Positions 36,730 through 46,812 of a stretch of 64,000 bases of DNA are shown piece by piece. Both the position numbers and the translations under genes were made by a program. The notes under the pieces were generated by a model. It worked only from the letters and a program-made list of their open reading frames with translations, was not told the origin of the DNA and ran no database searches. This DNA is from an uncultured Draconibacterium sp. (GTDB taxonomy: Bacteria; Bacteroidota; Bacteroidia; Bacteroidales; Prolixibacteraceae), in NCBI RefSeq assembly GCF_963675585.1, contig NZ_OY776413.1, positions 310,001 through 374,000 of the forward strand. Direction: 5' to 3'. Each line of letters starts with the position of its first letter. Position 1 is the first letter of the stretch.

Positions 36730-38577
36730 ATGTTGGAGAAAACAGATAGTACAAAATGGTTGCCAACTTCGAAAAAAGAGGTAAAGGAACAGGGATGGGA
36801 TTCGCTTGATGTTATCCTTTTTACCGGAGATGCTTACATCGATCATCCTTCATTTGGTTCTGCTGTAATTGGAAGAATCTTAGAAAGTGAAGGCTTGCGT
36901 GTTGCCATTGTACCACAACCAAACTGGACTGACGATTTACGCGATTTTAAAAAGCTTGGAAAACCCAACCTGTTTTTTGCCGTTTCTGCCGGAAATATGG
37001 ATTCGATGGTTAACCATTACACCGCCGGAAAACGAAAACGCACCAACGACGCATACACTCCCGGTGGACGTTTTGGCTACCGTCCGGATTATGCAACCAT
37101 CACCTATTCGAAAATTATAAAAGAATTGTTTCCCGATGTGCCCTTGGTGATTGGAGGAATTGAAGCGTCGTTGCGTCGTTTAACGCACTACGACTATTGG
37201 TCGGATAAACTGATGCCCTCTATTTTAGCCGACAGTCGGGCAGATTTATTGTTTTACGGCATGGGTGAAAAATCGATTATTGATTTTGCCCGCCTGGTAA
37301 AACGTGGAATTCCGGTTGAAAATTTAACCACCATTCCACAAACTGTTTTTATGGTGGATGCCAACCAGGAATATGCCACCAAAAAGAACTGGGACGAGCT
37401 GGAACTGGCATCGCATGACACTTGTTTGGTGAACAAAAAAGAGTTTGCCCGAAATTTTATGCACATCGAGGAAGAGTCGAATAAAATGGAGGCAAAAAAA
37501 CTGGTGCAGCGAATTGGCGATAAAAAGATTGTTGTAAATCCGCCCTGGCCAACTTTTAAAGAAAAGGAGATTGACAAAGTGTACGATTTGCCGTACACCC
37601 GCTTGCCGCACCCGCGCTACAATAATAAAGGCACCATTCCGGCATACGAAATGATCCGGCATTCAATAAACATTCACCGGGGCTGTTTTGGGGGTTGTAC
37701 CTTCTGTACCATTTCGGCACACCAGGGAAAATTTATTGCCAGCCGCTCCGAAAAATCGGTATTAAAAGAGGTGGAAAAGGTAACCGAAATGCCCGATTTT
37801 AAAGGCTATATTTCCGACCTTGGCGGTCCTTCGGCCAACATGTACAAAATGAAAGGTATTCACGAAGAGATTTGCAAAAAATGCAAACGCCCGTCGTGTA
37901 TTTTCCCTTCGGTTTGCAAAAATCTCGACACCGACCACAAAGCCATGCGCGAACTTTATGCAAAAGTACGCAGCAATCCGAAGGTTAAAAAAGCATTTAT
38001 TGGCAGTGGTATTCGTTACGATATGATTTTGGAAAAAACCAATAACGAAGAAGTAAACGAAACCAACCGTCAGTATTTACGCGATGTAATAAAACATCAT
38101 GTTTCTGGCCGTTTAAAAGTGGCTCCGGAGCATTCTTCGGACGAAGTACTTAAGTTTATGCGAAAACCATCGTTTAAGCTTTTTGAAGAACTAAATGAAG
38201 AATTTATTAAAATAAATAAAGAGGAAAATCTCAATCAACAGTTAATTCCGTATTTTATTTCGAGTCATCCGGGAAGTAAATCAGAAGACATGGCCAACCT
38301 TGCCATTCAAACTAAAAACATGAATTTCAGGTTGGAACAGGTGCAGGATTTTACGCCAACACCCATGACTTTAGCCACCGTGGTTTACTATTCGGGCTAT
38401 CATCCATATACAATGGAAGAAATTTATACCGCCCGCAACAAAAATGCAAAAGAAAAACAACGTCAGTTTTTCTTCTGGTATAAAAAAGAATACCGCAACC
38501 AGATTATTCGCGATTTAAAAGCAAAAGGACGCGACGATTTAGTTGACCAGCTGTTTAAAAAGAAAACCGACAAATAA
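36730..38577 (+). CDS. YgiQ-family radical SAM protein
   Basis: A 615-residue protein with an N-terminal YgiQ domain (STKWLPTSKKEVKEQGWDSL) and the radical SAM cluster motif in RGCFGGCTFCTISAHQG (CxxxCxxC). A conserved cysteine-rich segment CKKCKRPSCIFPSVC and a C-terminal Q-V-Q-D-F-T-P-T-P motif follow. The reaction is unknown. Length matches the family. Confidence 0.93.
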   Translation: MLEKTDSTKWLPTSKKEVKEQGWDSLDVILFTGDAYIDHPSFGSAVIGRILESEGLRVAIVPQPNWTDDLRDFKKLGKPNLFFAVSAGNMDSMVNHYTAGKRKRTNDAYTPGGRFGYRPDYATITYSKIIKELFPDVPLVIGGIEASLRRLTHYDYWSDKLMPSILADSRADLLFYGMGEKSIIDFARLVKRGIPVENLTTIPQTVFMVDANQEYATKKNWDELELASHDTCLVNKKEFARNFMHIEEESNKMEAKKLVQRIGDKKIVVNPPWPTFKEKEIDKVYDLPYTRLPHPRYNNKGTIPAYEMIRHSINIHRGCFGGCTFCTISAHQGKFIASRSEKSVLKEVEKVTEMPDFKGYISDLGGPSANMYKMKGIHEEICKKCKRPSCIFPSVCKNLDTDHKAMRELYAKVRSNPKVKKAFIGSGIRYDMILEKTNNEEVNETNRQYLRDVIKHHVSGRLKVAPEHSSDEVLKFMRKPSFKLFEELNEEFIKINKEENLNQQLIPYFISSHPGSKSEDMANLAIQTKNMNFRLEQVQDFTPTPMTLATVVYYSGYHPYTMEEIYTARNKNAKEKQRQFFFWYKKEYRNQIIRDLKAKGRDDLVDQLFKKKTDK

Positions 38578-38586
38578 CAATTAATT

Positions 38587-39346
38587 ATGAAAACCAAAAA
38601 TCTATTTCTCTCTCTGATCCTGATGGTTCTGTTCTCCGGCTGTGCCGAGGTAATGCATCTTTCGCAACAATACTTAGATACGGAAGCTCCGCTGTCGCAG
38701 AACGAAATTATTGCAGGATTAAAAGAAGCATTGGTAACCGGAACAAACAATTCGGCCAGTATTTTAGGTGCTACCGACGGATATTACAAAGACGAGCTGG
38801 TAAAAATACTGCTTCCGCCCGAAGCCGATATTATTGTTGAAAATGCAGGGAAAATACCGGGAGGTCAGAAATTAATCGACGATGTATTGTTACACATCAA
38901 CCGCGCAGCCGAAGATGCCGTTTCTGAAGCCAAACCTATTTTTGTGAACAGCATTACCAGCATGACCATTTCTGACGGAATTGGCATTTTAAAAGGCAAC
39001 GACAATGCGGCCACCGAATATTTGCACAAAACAACCTACGACCAGCTTTTTGAATTGTACCGCCCAAAAAATTAAAGCTTCGGTTGAAAAAGACATTGCT
39101 GCAGGTATTTCAACCAAAGAAAGCTGGGATTCGCTGATCGGAAAATGGAATCAACTATCAAATTCAATAATTGGAAAAACGGCAGGCTTTAAACCCGTTG
39201 ATACTCAGCTGGAAGATTACCTGACAGCAAAGGCACTCGACGGTTTATTCCTTAAAATTGCTGAAGAAGAGAAGCAAATCAGAAAAGATCCGGCGGCTCG
39301 GGTTACCAGTTTATTAAAGAAAGTATTTGGTTCGGTTGATCGGTAA
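38587..39346 (+). pseudogene. DUF4197 lipoprotein interrupted by a single-base frameshift
   Basis: The first frame (38587-39075) encodes a lipoprotein signal (LMVLFSGC) and the first two thirds of a DUF4197 protein. The last third continues in the next frame (SVEKDIAAGISTKES to KKVFGSVDR, ending 39346). Removing one A from the run of six at 39066-39071 joins YRPK to IKASVEKD and restores one family-like protein of about 252 residues. It is either a recent mutation, a base-calling error in a homopolymer, or, less likely, programmed slippage. It follows the YgiQ gene by 9 bases. Confidence 0.85.
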
Positions 39347-39486
39347 ATCCGTTCACATTTTTTTTAGATTTAAAAACATGTTTGATTGAATAATTGCACA
39401 ATATTTCATAATTTCATTTAGCCCAATATGATTAAGTATTTCAAACTCATTAATGGCATTTTTCGAACCTGTTAAAATTAAACGCT

Positions 39487-39909
39487 ATGAGACTAGATTT
39501 TGTAAGAGTAGAAGAAGCCAACGACCTCGTTAACCAGTTGATAGAACACCATCCACAAGCGATTTTTTTAACCGACCACGATTTTAAAGTAAAATTTTAC
39601 AACAAATCGTTTCAGCAATTAACCAAAAGCGACAAAGGTGATATTATTGGTCACGAATTTTGCGAAGTAATGGGTTGCACGCAACGCGAGAAGATTTCGC
39701 CGGTAGACAATGGTTTTTGTAAGCGCTGCCAGCTGCGCGATTTGTTATCGGGTTCCAACCTATCGGAAATGGTACTTATTCGCGATTTTGTTATCAATAA
39801 TAAAGTAAAAACAAAACACCTGCACATTGACACCCACCGTGTGGTAATGGACGGACAAAAATACCGGCTGGTTGTTATCGACGACCGAACCGGTAAAACG
39901 ATAAAATAA
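39487..39909 (+). CDS. Small PAS-domain protein
   Basis: A 140-residue protein consisting of one PAS-like domain (AIFLTDHDFKVKFYNKSFQQ; IIGHEFCEVMGC). Four cysteines cluster in CEVMGC and CKRC, which could bind a metal or a cofactor. No output domain is attached, so it may act as a stand-alone sensor or partner. A terminator follows 11 bases after the stop. Confidence 0.8.
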   Translation: MRLDFVRVEEANDLVNQLIEHHPQAIFLTDHDFKVKFYNKSFQQLTKSDKGDIIGHEFCEVMGCTQREKISPVDNGFCKRCQLRDLLSGSNLSEMVLIRDFVINNKVKTKHLHIDTHRVVMDGQKYRLVVIDDRTGKTIK

Positions 39910-39920
39910 AATTGAGCGAG

Positions 39921-39953
39921 AAGCTCCGGATAATTGGTCCGGAGCTTTTTTTA
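39921..39953 (+). terminator. Intrinsic terminator after the PAS gene
   Basis: AAGCTCCGGA pairs with TCCGGAGCTT across TAATTGG and is followed by a T run. Confidence 0.9.
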
Positions 39954-39992
39954 TATTTACTTTTTTGCAAGTCTCCGGCCTGGACTAAAACA

Positions 39993-40056
39993 ATCTCCCT
40001 TGCCAGGTATCCCGTTCTTTTAGCCGTTTTTCAACTTTGGCAACAAACTCGAAGTT
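39993..40056. repeat. Left 64-bp direct repeat (partial copy of a radical SAM gene end)
   Basis: This segment repeats 44077-44140 with one mismatch. On the minus strand it encodes the last residues of the TIGR01212 protein (VAKVEKRLKERDTWQG) plus a different stop. It marks the left edge of the segment carrying the DUF3857 gene pair. Confidence 0.85.
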
Positions 40057-40231
40057 AAGTCCATCACTCCAAAATATTGGATTTGAACGTTTCAATTAGA
40101 ATCAATCTAAATTATTGTATCTATGCTTTAGCATTTTGCTAGCTAACATAAAATATTATTTTTGTATAGCTACATGTCCTTAAAATTCTAACTAACGCCA
40201 TTGTGACAATCAAAAACCCGAACTGAATTGA
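40057..40231. other. Spacer before the DUF3857 pair
   Basis: No gene; AT-rich. The promoter at 40135-40164 lies here. Confidence 0.5.
40135..40164 (+). promoter_or_regulatory. Promoter of the DUF3857 pair
   Basis: TTTG at 40135-40138 and TATTTTTG at 40157-40164 give a 18-base spacer and match -33 and -7 elements. It lies inside the segment bounded by the 64-bp repeats. Confidence 0.55.
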
Positions 40232-42100
40232 ATGAATCCAAAAATTAAATCAACTTTTGTACTAATTCTACTTCTCTTAGTTGTTAATACTACAACAACA
40301 CTATTAGCTCAAAATTTCGATGCAGAATTGATCTCACAAATCACCACCATTGAAGTACTTAGAAATAAGATTACCAAAAAACATTATTTTGAAATTCAAA
40401 TTAATACAAGGGAAGGGGAACAATATGCTCAAATCGAGATTCCATCTTCTGGTTTGAGTCGCGTATCAAACATCAATGCTTATATAAAAGATTTAAATAA
40501 CACTATAATTAAGAAGCTTAAAAAAAGCGAGATAAAACAACATAGTTCATTTTCTGAAAGTACCTTTTATCAAGATCAATTAATCAATGAATTCACGCTT
40601 AAACACAATATTTATCCATATAAAATATGTTACGATTACGAGATTCACGAAGATGAATTCTTTTATTTGGATTACTGGATCCCTGTAATAGCGAGCAAAG
40701 TACCCACTAAAAAGGCAGAGCTTTACATTAAAGCACCCAAAAGCTATATTGTAAATCACAGTTGCCAACAAATTACAGCATTTCAAAAAGATTCAACAGA
40801 AGGAAATTATACCTATTCATGGATAACTAGCTATGACGGAAAGCTTAAATCAGAAATTCTGGCACCACCTCTCAGCCAATTTCTGCCACAGGTAATTCTT
40901 GTTCCTGAACAGTTCAAATATGAAATAAAAGGTTCTTTTAAGTCTTGGGAAGATTACGGTTTTTGGGAATATTCATTATTGAAGAACCTGAATGATTTAC
41001 CTGATTCTGAGATCACAAAAATACGAAACCGGATAAAAGGGATAGAAGATATTAGCCAGCAAATAAAAATTCTGTATCAATATTTACAAGATGAAACCAG
41101 ATATATTAATATCAATATTGATACCGGAGGATTAAAACCTTATCCAGCAAGTTATGTTTCAGAAAACCGTTATGGCGATTGTAAGGCGTTGAGCAACTAT
41201 TTCAAGGCCGTATTGGAAGCAGTCGACATAAAATCATTCTACTCATCAATTCAAGCCGGCGAAAAAATTGATGTAGTAAATAAACTGATGCCGTCGCAAC
41301 AGGCAAACCATGTTATTCTTTGTGTCCCCATCAAAACAGATACGATATGGATTGACTGTACCAGTAACAATCCTTTTGGCTATGTAGGTACATTTATTCA
41401 AAACAGAGAGGTTTTTGTTGTGGATAATCAGAACAGTTTTTTTACAAATACTCCTCCCCTTACACCTAGTCAAGTACTTAATGAGAGAAAAGTAAGTTTA
41501 AAGTATTCCTTAAATAAAACTTCGTCGGCCCAATTTGCAAATACATACAGAGGAGAAAACTTCGAATATCTTCAACAACTTACCATTTCCTATAATAAAA
41601 CTGAATCAACGCAGATAATTCGAGATCAGTTAATTGAATCAGATTTTACAGTAACCAACATTGACATTGAAGAATTTAATCGAGATTCGACAAATGTTAA
41701 AATGAATTACGAAGTAACTTCGCATGAGATTTACAAGGAGTATGGCAACGACCTTCTAATTAAACTTTTGCCTATTACTCTTCCAAAGCTGGAATCTCCG
41801 GAAATAAGAAAGATGCCAATACAAATTAATTTTCCGATATACAAAAAAGATGAATTGATCTACAACATTCCAAACAACTACAAAATAAATTCGGTATTCA
41901 CAAACAAAACAATTGAAACAAAGTTTGGCTCTTACAAAATTGAGTTTAATGTATTGGCAGATCAAATTATAATTTCAAAATCATTTCTTCTGAAGAGTGG
42001 CAATTATGCACTAACGGAATATCCTGAATTCTATGCTTTTATGAAAGAAGTTAAACAAATTGAAAACAATACATACCTAACAACCTGCAAAATTTACTAA
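40232..42100 (+). CDS. DUF3857 / transglutaminase-like exported protein
   Basis: A 622-residue protein with a signal peptide (FVLILLLLVVNTTTTLLAQ), an N-terminal DUF3857 domain and a transglutaminase-like core. The nucleophile cysteine sits in YGDCKALSNYF and a TIWIDCTSNNPFG segment follows with the expected aspartate region. The role is unknown; relatives are common in Bacteroidota as two- or three-gene sets. It lies one base from the next gene, to which it is clearly paired. Confidence 0.85.
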   Translation: MNPKIKSTFVLILLLLVVNTTTTLLAQNFDAELISQITTIEVLRNKITKKHYFEIQINTREGEQYAQIEIPSSGLSRVSNINAYIKDLNNTIIKKLKKSEIKQHSSFSESTFYQDQLINEFTLKHNIYPYKICYDYEIHEDEFFYLDYWIPVIASKVPTKKAELYIKAPKSYIVNHSCQQITAFQKDSTEGNYTYSWITSYDGKLKSEILAPPLSQFLPQVILVPEQFKYEIKGSFKSWEDYGFWEYSLLKNLNDLPDSEITKIRNRIKGIEDISQQIKILYQYLQDETRYININIDTGGLKPYPASYVSENRYGDCKALSNYFKAVLEAVDIKSFYSSIQAGEKIDVVNKLMPSQQANHVILCVPIKTDTIWIDCTSNNPFGYVGTFIQNREVFVVDNQNSFFTNTPPLTPSQVLNERKVSLKYSLNKTSSAQFANTYRGENFEYLQQLTISYNKTESTQIIRDQLIESDFTVTNIDIEEFNRDSTNVKMNYEVTSHEIYKEYGNDLLIKLLPITLPKLESPEIRKMPIQINFPIYKKDELIYNIPNNYKINSVFTNKTIETKFGSYKIEFNVLADQIIISKSFLLKSGNYALTEYPEFYAFMKEVKQIENNTYLTTCKIY

Positions 42101-42101
42101 T

Positions 42102-44072
42102 ATGAAAAACCTCTTTCTTGCACTAATTTTCCTTTGCTTTTGTACGATTCATTCTCAGGCACAACATTATTCTACAGAATTTGGTAAGATTGGAAAAGAT
42201 GACATAGAACTTGTTACTTATGATAAAGATAAATCAGCAGAAGCTGTTGTTCTGTTCGATATTGGCAAATCACATTTTGTAGATGATTACAACAAATTTA
42301 ATGTTCTTTTCGAACGAAGCAAGCGAATAAAAATTTTATCTGAAGCGGGTATAAAATATGCAGAAATTGAGATTCCTTATTATCAGGAAGGAGGAATCTA
42401 CGAAGAAATATACGAACTTCAGGCAACAACATATAATTTTGAAAATAACCAGTTGATTAAAACTGAATTGCAAGACCGGAATTGGCATGACGAGAAGATA
42501 AACGATTACTGGAGAGTTCGAAAATTTGCCTTTCCAAATGTAAAATCGGGTTCTATTATAGAATTTAGGTACAAATTGAAATCACCATATGTTTTTAATT
42601 TGCAAGATTGGGAATTCCAGAGTAAAATCCCAACCGTATATAGCCAATATACCGCCAAAATTATCCCATTTTACAATTATTCTTATATTTCCCAAGGGAT
42701 GACTAAATATGACAAACAGCAGGCATATGTTGAAAAAGGATCAAAAAGGAGCTTTGCTTCTGTGGAATACAATGATATGGTTTATGAATTTGTAATGCTT
42801 GATGTTCCAGCATTCAAAAGTGAAGATTACATTAGTTCAATTAACGATTACATAATGAAAATCGACTTTCAGCTTGCCGAAATTGCCTACCCCGATGGTC
42901 AAAAAAAGGAAATCATGACAACATGGCCAAAACTGATTGAAGAGTACCTCGAACATAGCGACTTTGGAAAATACATAAAGAAATGTGAAAAACTTGCACC
43001 CAAACTAATTGACAATGCGGTTTTGAGTACAATGACGAAAAAAGAAAAATTTGAATATATTCTAAAGTATGTCAAAGAAAATTACAGTTGGAATGGCTAT
43101 AATGCAAAATATGCATCTAAATCAGCATCGACGGTAATTAAAGACAAATTTGGGAACTCTGCCGAACTAAACTTGTTAGCAATTGGATTACTTAGAGCCA
43201 CCGGGATTGAAACAGAACCTGTACTTATAAGCACTCGGGATCACGGTCAGATTAGACAAAGTTATCCTTTCAATCATTTCTTTAACTATGTACTCATTTT
43301 TGCTGAACTCGACGGTGTGAATACCATCGCCGATGCAACAGAAAAAAGTGTTGGATTTTATAGAATACCATCGCGTTGTATAAACGACCGGGGTTTACTT
43401 GTTAAAGAAGCAAAGAAAGAAAAGTGGATTGGTCTTAGCAGCTTAATTCCAAGTGCAACAAAAACCCATATCAACCTGGAATTTGACCATGAACAATTAT
43501 TAGCCAACATAAGTACAGAAGTCAATGAATACAGTGCTGCAAACCATAGAAAATCCATTGGAAACAGTACTGAAAAGCTGTCAAAATACCTTGAAAAAAA
43601 CAACTATAAAGTTGACACCGGGAATATTGAAATCTCAAATCCAATTAATCCGGATGAACCTTACACTTTTGAATTCAAATTTCAAACAAAACCGGAACTT
43701 ATTAACGAAAAGATTTATATCTCTCCATTTTGTAACGAAACAATGGAAGAAAATCCTTTGCAACAACCTGAAAGAAATTATCCGGTTGACATGGTTTATC
43801 CTACAAAAACCACCATTCTATCACACATCATTATTCCTGATGGGTACGATGTGGACTATACCGCCGAGAATTTAAAAATTGACAATGATTTATTTGAAAT
43901 GGAATACAACATATCGTTACAGGAAAGTTCTGTGGAGATACAACTTTATTATTATTTCAGGAAATCAATTTATTCGGTTGAAGACTATTCAAAAATTAAA
44001 TATTATTTCAACGAACTGGTAAAAAAAGGAAATGAGAAAGTAGTTTTTAAAAAGATAACTTCAGAACCTTAA
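42102..44072 (+). CDS. DUF3857 / transglutaminase-like exported protein, probable non-catalytic paralogue
   Basis: A 656-residue paralogue of the preceding gene, with a signal peptide (LALIFLCFCTIHSQAQ), DUF3857 and the transglutaminase-like core. The position of the nucleophile cysteine reads FGNSAELNLLAIGLL, so serine replaces cysteine, while the downstream histidine region STRDHGQIR is kept. It is probably a non-catalytic partner. Its stop codon (44070-44072) overlaps the end of the convergent radical SAM gene. Confidence 0.85.
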   Translation: MKNLFLALIFLCFCTIHSQAQHYSTEFGKIGKDDIELVTYDKDKSAEAVVLFDIGKSHFVDDYNKFNVLFERSKRIKILSEAGIKYAEIEIPYYQEGGIYEEIYELQATTYNFENNQLIKTELQDRNWHDEKINDYWRVRKFAFPNVKSGSIIEFRYKLKSPYVFNLQDWEFQSKIPTVYSQYTAKIIPFYNYSYISQGMTKYDKQQAYVEKGSKRSFASVEYNDMVYEFVMLDVPAFKSEDYISSINDYIMKIDFQLAEIAYPDGQKKEIMTTWPKLIEEYLEHSDFGKYIKKCEKLAPKLIDNAVLSTMTKKEKFEYILKYVKENYSWNGYNAKYASKSASTVIKDKFGNSAELNLLAIGLLRATGIETEPVLISTRDHGQIRQSYPFNHFFNYVLIFAELDGVNTIADATEKSVGFYRIPSRCINDRGLLVKEAKKEKWIGLSSLIPSATKTHINLEFDHEQLLANISTEVNEYSAANHRKSIGNSTEKLSKYLEKNNYKVDTGNIEISNPINPDEPYTFEFKFQTKPELINEKIYISPFCNETMEENPLQQPERNYPVDMVYPTKTTILSHIIIPDGYDVDYTAENLKIDNDLFEMEYNISLQESSVEIQLYYYFRKSIYSVEDYSKIKYYFNELVKKGNEKVVFKKITSEP

Positions 44073-45010
44073 TAATATCTCCCCTGCCAGGTATCCCGTT
44101 CTTTTAGCCGTTTTTCAACTTTGGCAACAAACTCGAAGTTTTTTAATCCCCATTTGGGGGCAATCAGCATTTCAATGGGGGCTTGGCTGATAAAACGTTC
44201 CACTATAATTTCGGGATTTAACACTTCAAGGTAATCCACTACCAGATCGATGTATTCTTCGGCTGTGTACAAGTTAAAGCGTTCGGGATTTGTTTTAAAC
44301 TGCTTTTCCAAAAGCGTTTGTTTGTGAATTTGAAGTTGGTGCAATTTCAGGTTTTTAACCGGTAACTGCGAAATAACCTTTGCCTGTTCCAACAATTCAT
44401 CGCGACTTTCGCCCGGCAACCCGAGTATCATGTGCGCACAATTATTAATTCCGCGGTTGGCTGTTTCCTGCAATGCCCAAACCGACTCTTCAAATGTATG
44501 CCCTCGGTTGATATCTTTTAATGTCCGGTTTAAATGCGACTCTAAACCAAACTCTACCATCACATACACTTTCTTGCTCAGTTCTGCCAGGTAATCAAGC
44601 AATTCGACATCTACAGCATCGGGGCGGGTCGAAATAACAAGCCCATCGATTTTTGGATGTTGCAAGGCCTCCTCGTACAAGATTTTTAAATCGTTTAAAG
44701 GAGCGTACGTATTGGTATACGCCTGAAAATAGGCCAGAAAACGCATCGATTTGTATTTCCTGGCAAAAAATTCGATTCCTTTTTCAACCTGGCTGCTTAC
44801 ACTGGTTTCAAGGTTACAATAAGTGGGCTTAAAAGTTTTGTTGTTGCAATAACTACACCCACCAACGCCCTTTGTACCATCACGGTTGGGGCAGGTAAAA
44901 CCGGCATCAACCGAAACCTTTTGAACGCGTTCCGAAAACAGGTTTCTGAAATAAGTCGAGAAATCGTTGTAGCGTCGTTCGTGTCCCCAGCTGTAAATTG
45001 TTTGCCCCAT
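44069..45010 (-). CDS. TIGR01212-family radical SAM protein (YhcC-like)
   Basis: A 313-residue radical SAM protein. The cluster-binding motif is CPNRDGTKGVGGCSYCNN, and the family segment FQAYTNTYAPL follows. No substrate is established. The last 64 bases of the region (44077-44140) are duplicated at 39993-40056, on the other side of the DUF3857 pair. It ends with DTWQGRYY and is convergent with the DUF3857 gene. A -7 element is seen at 45032-45039. Confidence 0.9.
   Translation of the reverse strand: MGQTIYSWGHERRYNDFSTYFRNLFSERVQKVSVDAGFTCPNRDGTKGVGGCSYCNNKTFKPTYCNLETSVSSQVEKGIEFFARKYKSMRFLAYFQAYTNTYAPLNDLKILYEEALQHPKIDGLVISTRPDAVDVELLDYLAELSKKVYVMVEFGLESHLNRTLKDINRGHTFEESVWALQETANRGINNCAHMILGLPGESRDELLEQAKVISQLPVKNLKLHQLQIHKQTLLEKQFKTNPERFNLYTAEEYIDLVVDYLEVLNPEIIVERFISQAPIEMLIAPKWGLKNFEFVAKVEKRLKERDTWQGRYY
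44077..44140. repeat. Right 64-bp direct repeat
   Basis: Matches 39993-40056 with one mismatch; it lies inside the 3' end of the TIGR01212 gene. Confidence 0.85.
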
Positions 45011-45031
45011 GTAATTCTAATCTTGAAGCCG

Positions 45032-45039
45032 CAAAACTA
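45032..45039 (-). promoter_or_regulatory. -7 element for the TIGR01212 gene
   Basis: Minus-strand TAGTTTTG (TAnnTTTG), 21 bases upstream of the ATG at 45010. Confidence 0.55.
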
Positions 45040-45234
45040 CATAAAAATCAGCATTTCTATTTTTGTTTCATTCTTTCAGGATTCTTTATCAACAAGCAAG
45101 TTGATTATTAAACATTTAATCCAATGCATTTAAAACTTATCAACAAATCTTGAAAACTTTAATCTTTTCTTGTCGTTCATGCGTTTTGATTCAAAATTCA
45201 AATAACTATTTTAGTACATATAAAACCGCAGCTT

Positions 45235-46758
45235 ATGTTCTCAGATAAAGATAAACAACAGATACAACAACGTGGAAGCAACTTACAAACCGTACTTTCA
45301 CAAATCGAAAATTTTAAAACCGGCTTTCCTTTTCTTCAAATAGAAGATGCCGCAGAAGTTGGCAAAGGTATCATCCGGCTAAATCCTGAAGATTTAGAAA
45401 AAAGAGGAGCTTTGTACGATAAAAAAGTTGCCTCGGGAACCCGCCCCTTAAAATTTGTACCGGCTTCGGGCGCAGCCAGCCGAATGTTTAAAGCTTTGTT
45501 TGAAGCCCTGGAAGAACTGGAAACAAATGACGAATCGGAAGTTTTAAAAAGCAAAGCAGTAAAAGAATACACCGACCAGATTGATAATTTCGCTTTTGCC
45601 GATGAATTAAAATCGGCCATTAAAAATGGTGGCGACACCAACACATTAAAAAGCCAGCTCGATTATTTATTAAACGACAAAGGTTTAAATTACGGTTCGT
45701 TGCCCAAAGGATTGCTAAAATTTCACTCGTATGAAAGCGGAGCACGCACACCCTTTGAAGAGCATTTGGTAGAAGGTGCCAAATATGCCAAAAACGGAAA
45801 AAACAAAGCAAAACTTCATTTTACGGTTTCTCCGGAACACCAGCCCGTATTTGAAAAATTACTGGCCGAAGTTCAGGATAAATACGAAGAAGAACTGGGA
45901 GTTGAATTTGAAGTTTCGTTTAGCCAGCAAAAACCATCAACCGATACAATTGCAGTTGATTTGGATAACGAACCTTTCCGTAATCCCGATGGCAGTTTAT
46001 TGTTTCGCCCGGGCGGACACGGTGCGTTAATCGAAAATCTGAACGACCTGAATGCCGATATTATATTTATTAAAAACATAGACAATGTGGTGCCCGACCG
46101 ATTAAAACAGGCGACCATCGATTATAAAAAAGGACTTGCCGGCGTGTTGTTAAAACACCAGGAAAAATTGTTCCGCTATCAGAAAGAACTAAACGAAAAA
46201 CATCCTGTTGCACTGGATAGTGGCTTTTTAGCCGAAGCCGCCAATTTTCTGGAAAATACCTTAAATACCAAACCGGAAAGCAACCAGTATTACACCGAAA
46301 AAGATGAGTTGTACCATTATTTAAAAGAAAAATACAACCGCCCTTTACGTGTTTGCGGAATGGTTAAAAACGAAGGCGAACCGGGTGGAGGTCCTTTCTG
46401 GGCTACAAATTCCGACGGAACTGTGTCGTTGCAGGTAGTTGAGAGCTCGCAAATTGATCCCGACAGCGTTCAACAACAAAAAATAGTGCAGCATGCCACT
46501 CACTTTAATCCGGTTGATTTGGTATGTGCCGTAAAAAATTACCGAGGCGAAAAATACGATTTAACCCAATTTACCGATCCGGCTACCGGTTTTATTTCAA
46601 CAAAGTCGAAAGACGGAAAAGAGTTAAAAGCACAGGAACTTCCTGGGCTGTGGAACGGTGCCATGAGCAACTGGAATACCTTGTTTGTAGAAGTGCCTAT
46701 TGAAACATTCAATCCCGTAAAAACGGTTAACGATTTGTTGCGCGAACAACATATTTAA
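45235..46758 (+). CDS. DUF4301 family protein
   Basis: A 507-residue cytoplasmic protein spanning the whole DUF4301 family. Typical stretches are KFVPASGAASRMFKAL near the N-terminus, FRPGGHGALIENLNDLNADI in the middle and GEPGGGPFWATNSDG near residue 380. The glycine-rich nucleotidyltransferase-like pattern PASGAASRMFK is suggestive of sugar-nucleotide chemistry, but function is not established. Confidence 0.9.
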   Translation: MFSDKDKQQIQQRGSNLQTVLSQIENFKTGFPFLQIEDAAEVGKGIIRLNPEDLEKRGALYDKKVASGTRPLKFVPASGAASRMFKALFEALEELETNDESEVLKSKAVKEYTDQIDNFAFADELKSAIKNGGDTNTLKSQLDYLLNDKGLNYGSLPKGLLKFHSYESGARTPFEEHLVEGAKYAKNGKNKAKLHFTVSPEHQPVFEKLLAEVQDKYEEELGVEFEVSFSQQKPSTDTIAVDLDNEPFRNPDGSLLFRPGGHGALIENLNDLNADIIFIKNIDNVVPDRLKQATIDYKKGLAGVLLKHQEKLFRYQKELNEKHPVALDSGFLAEAANFLENTLNTKPESNQYYTEKDELYHYLKEKYNRPLRVCGMVKNEGEPGGGPFWATNSDGTVSLQVVESSQIDPDSVQQQKIVQHATHFNPVDLVCAVKNYRGEKYDLTQFTDPATGFISTKSKDGKELKAQELPGLWNGAMSNWNTLFVEVPIETFNPVKTVNDLLREQHI

Positions 46759-46812
46759 AGACTATTTCGTATTTACGGGTTAATTATTAATTTCGCGAAC
46801 TCATTTTAGACA

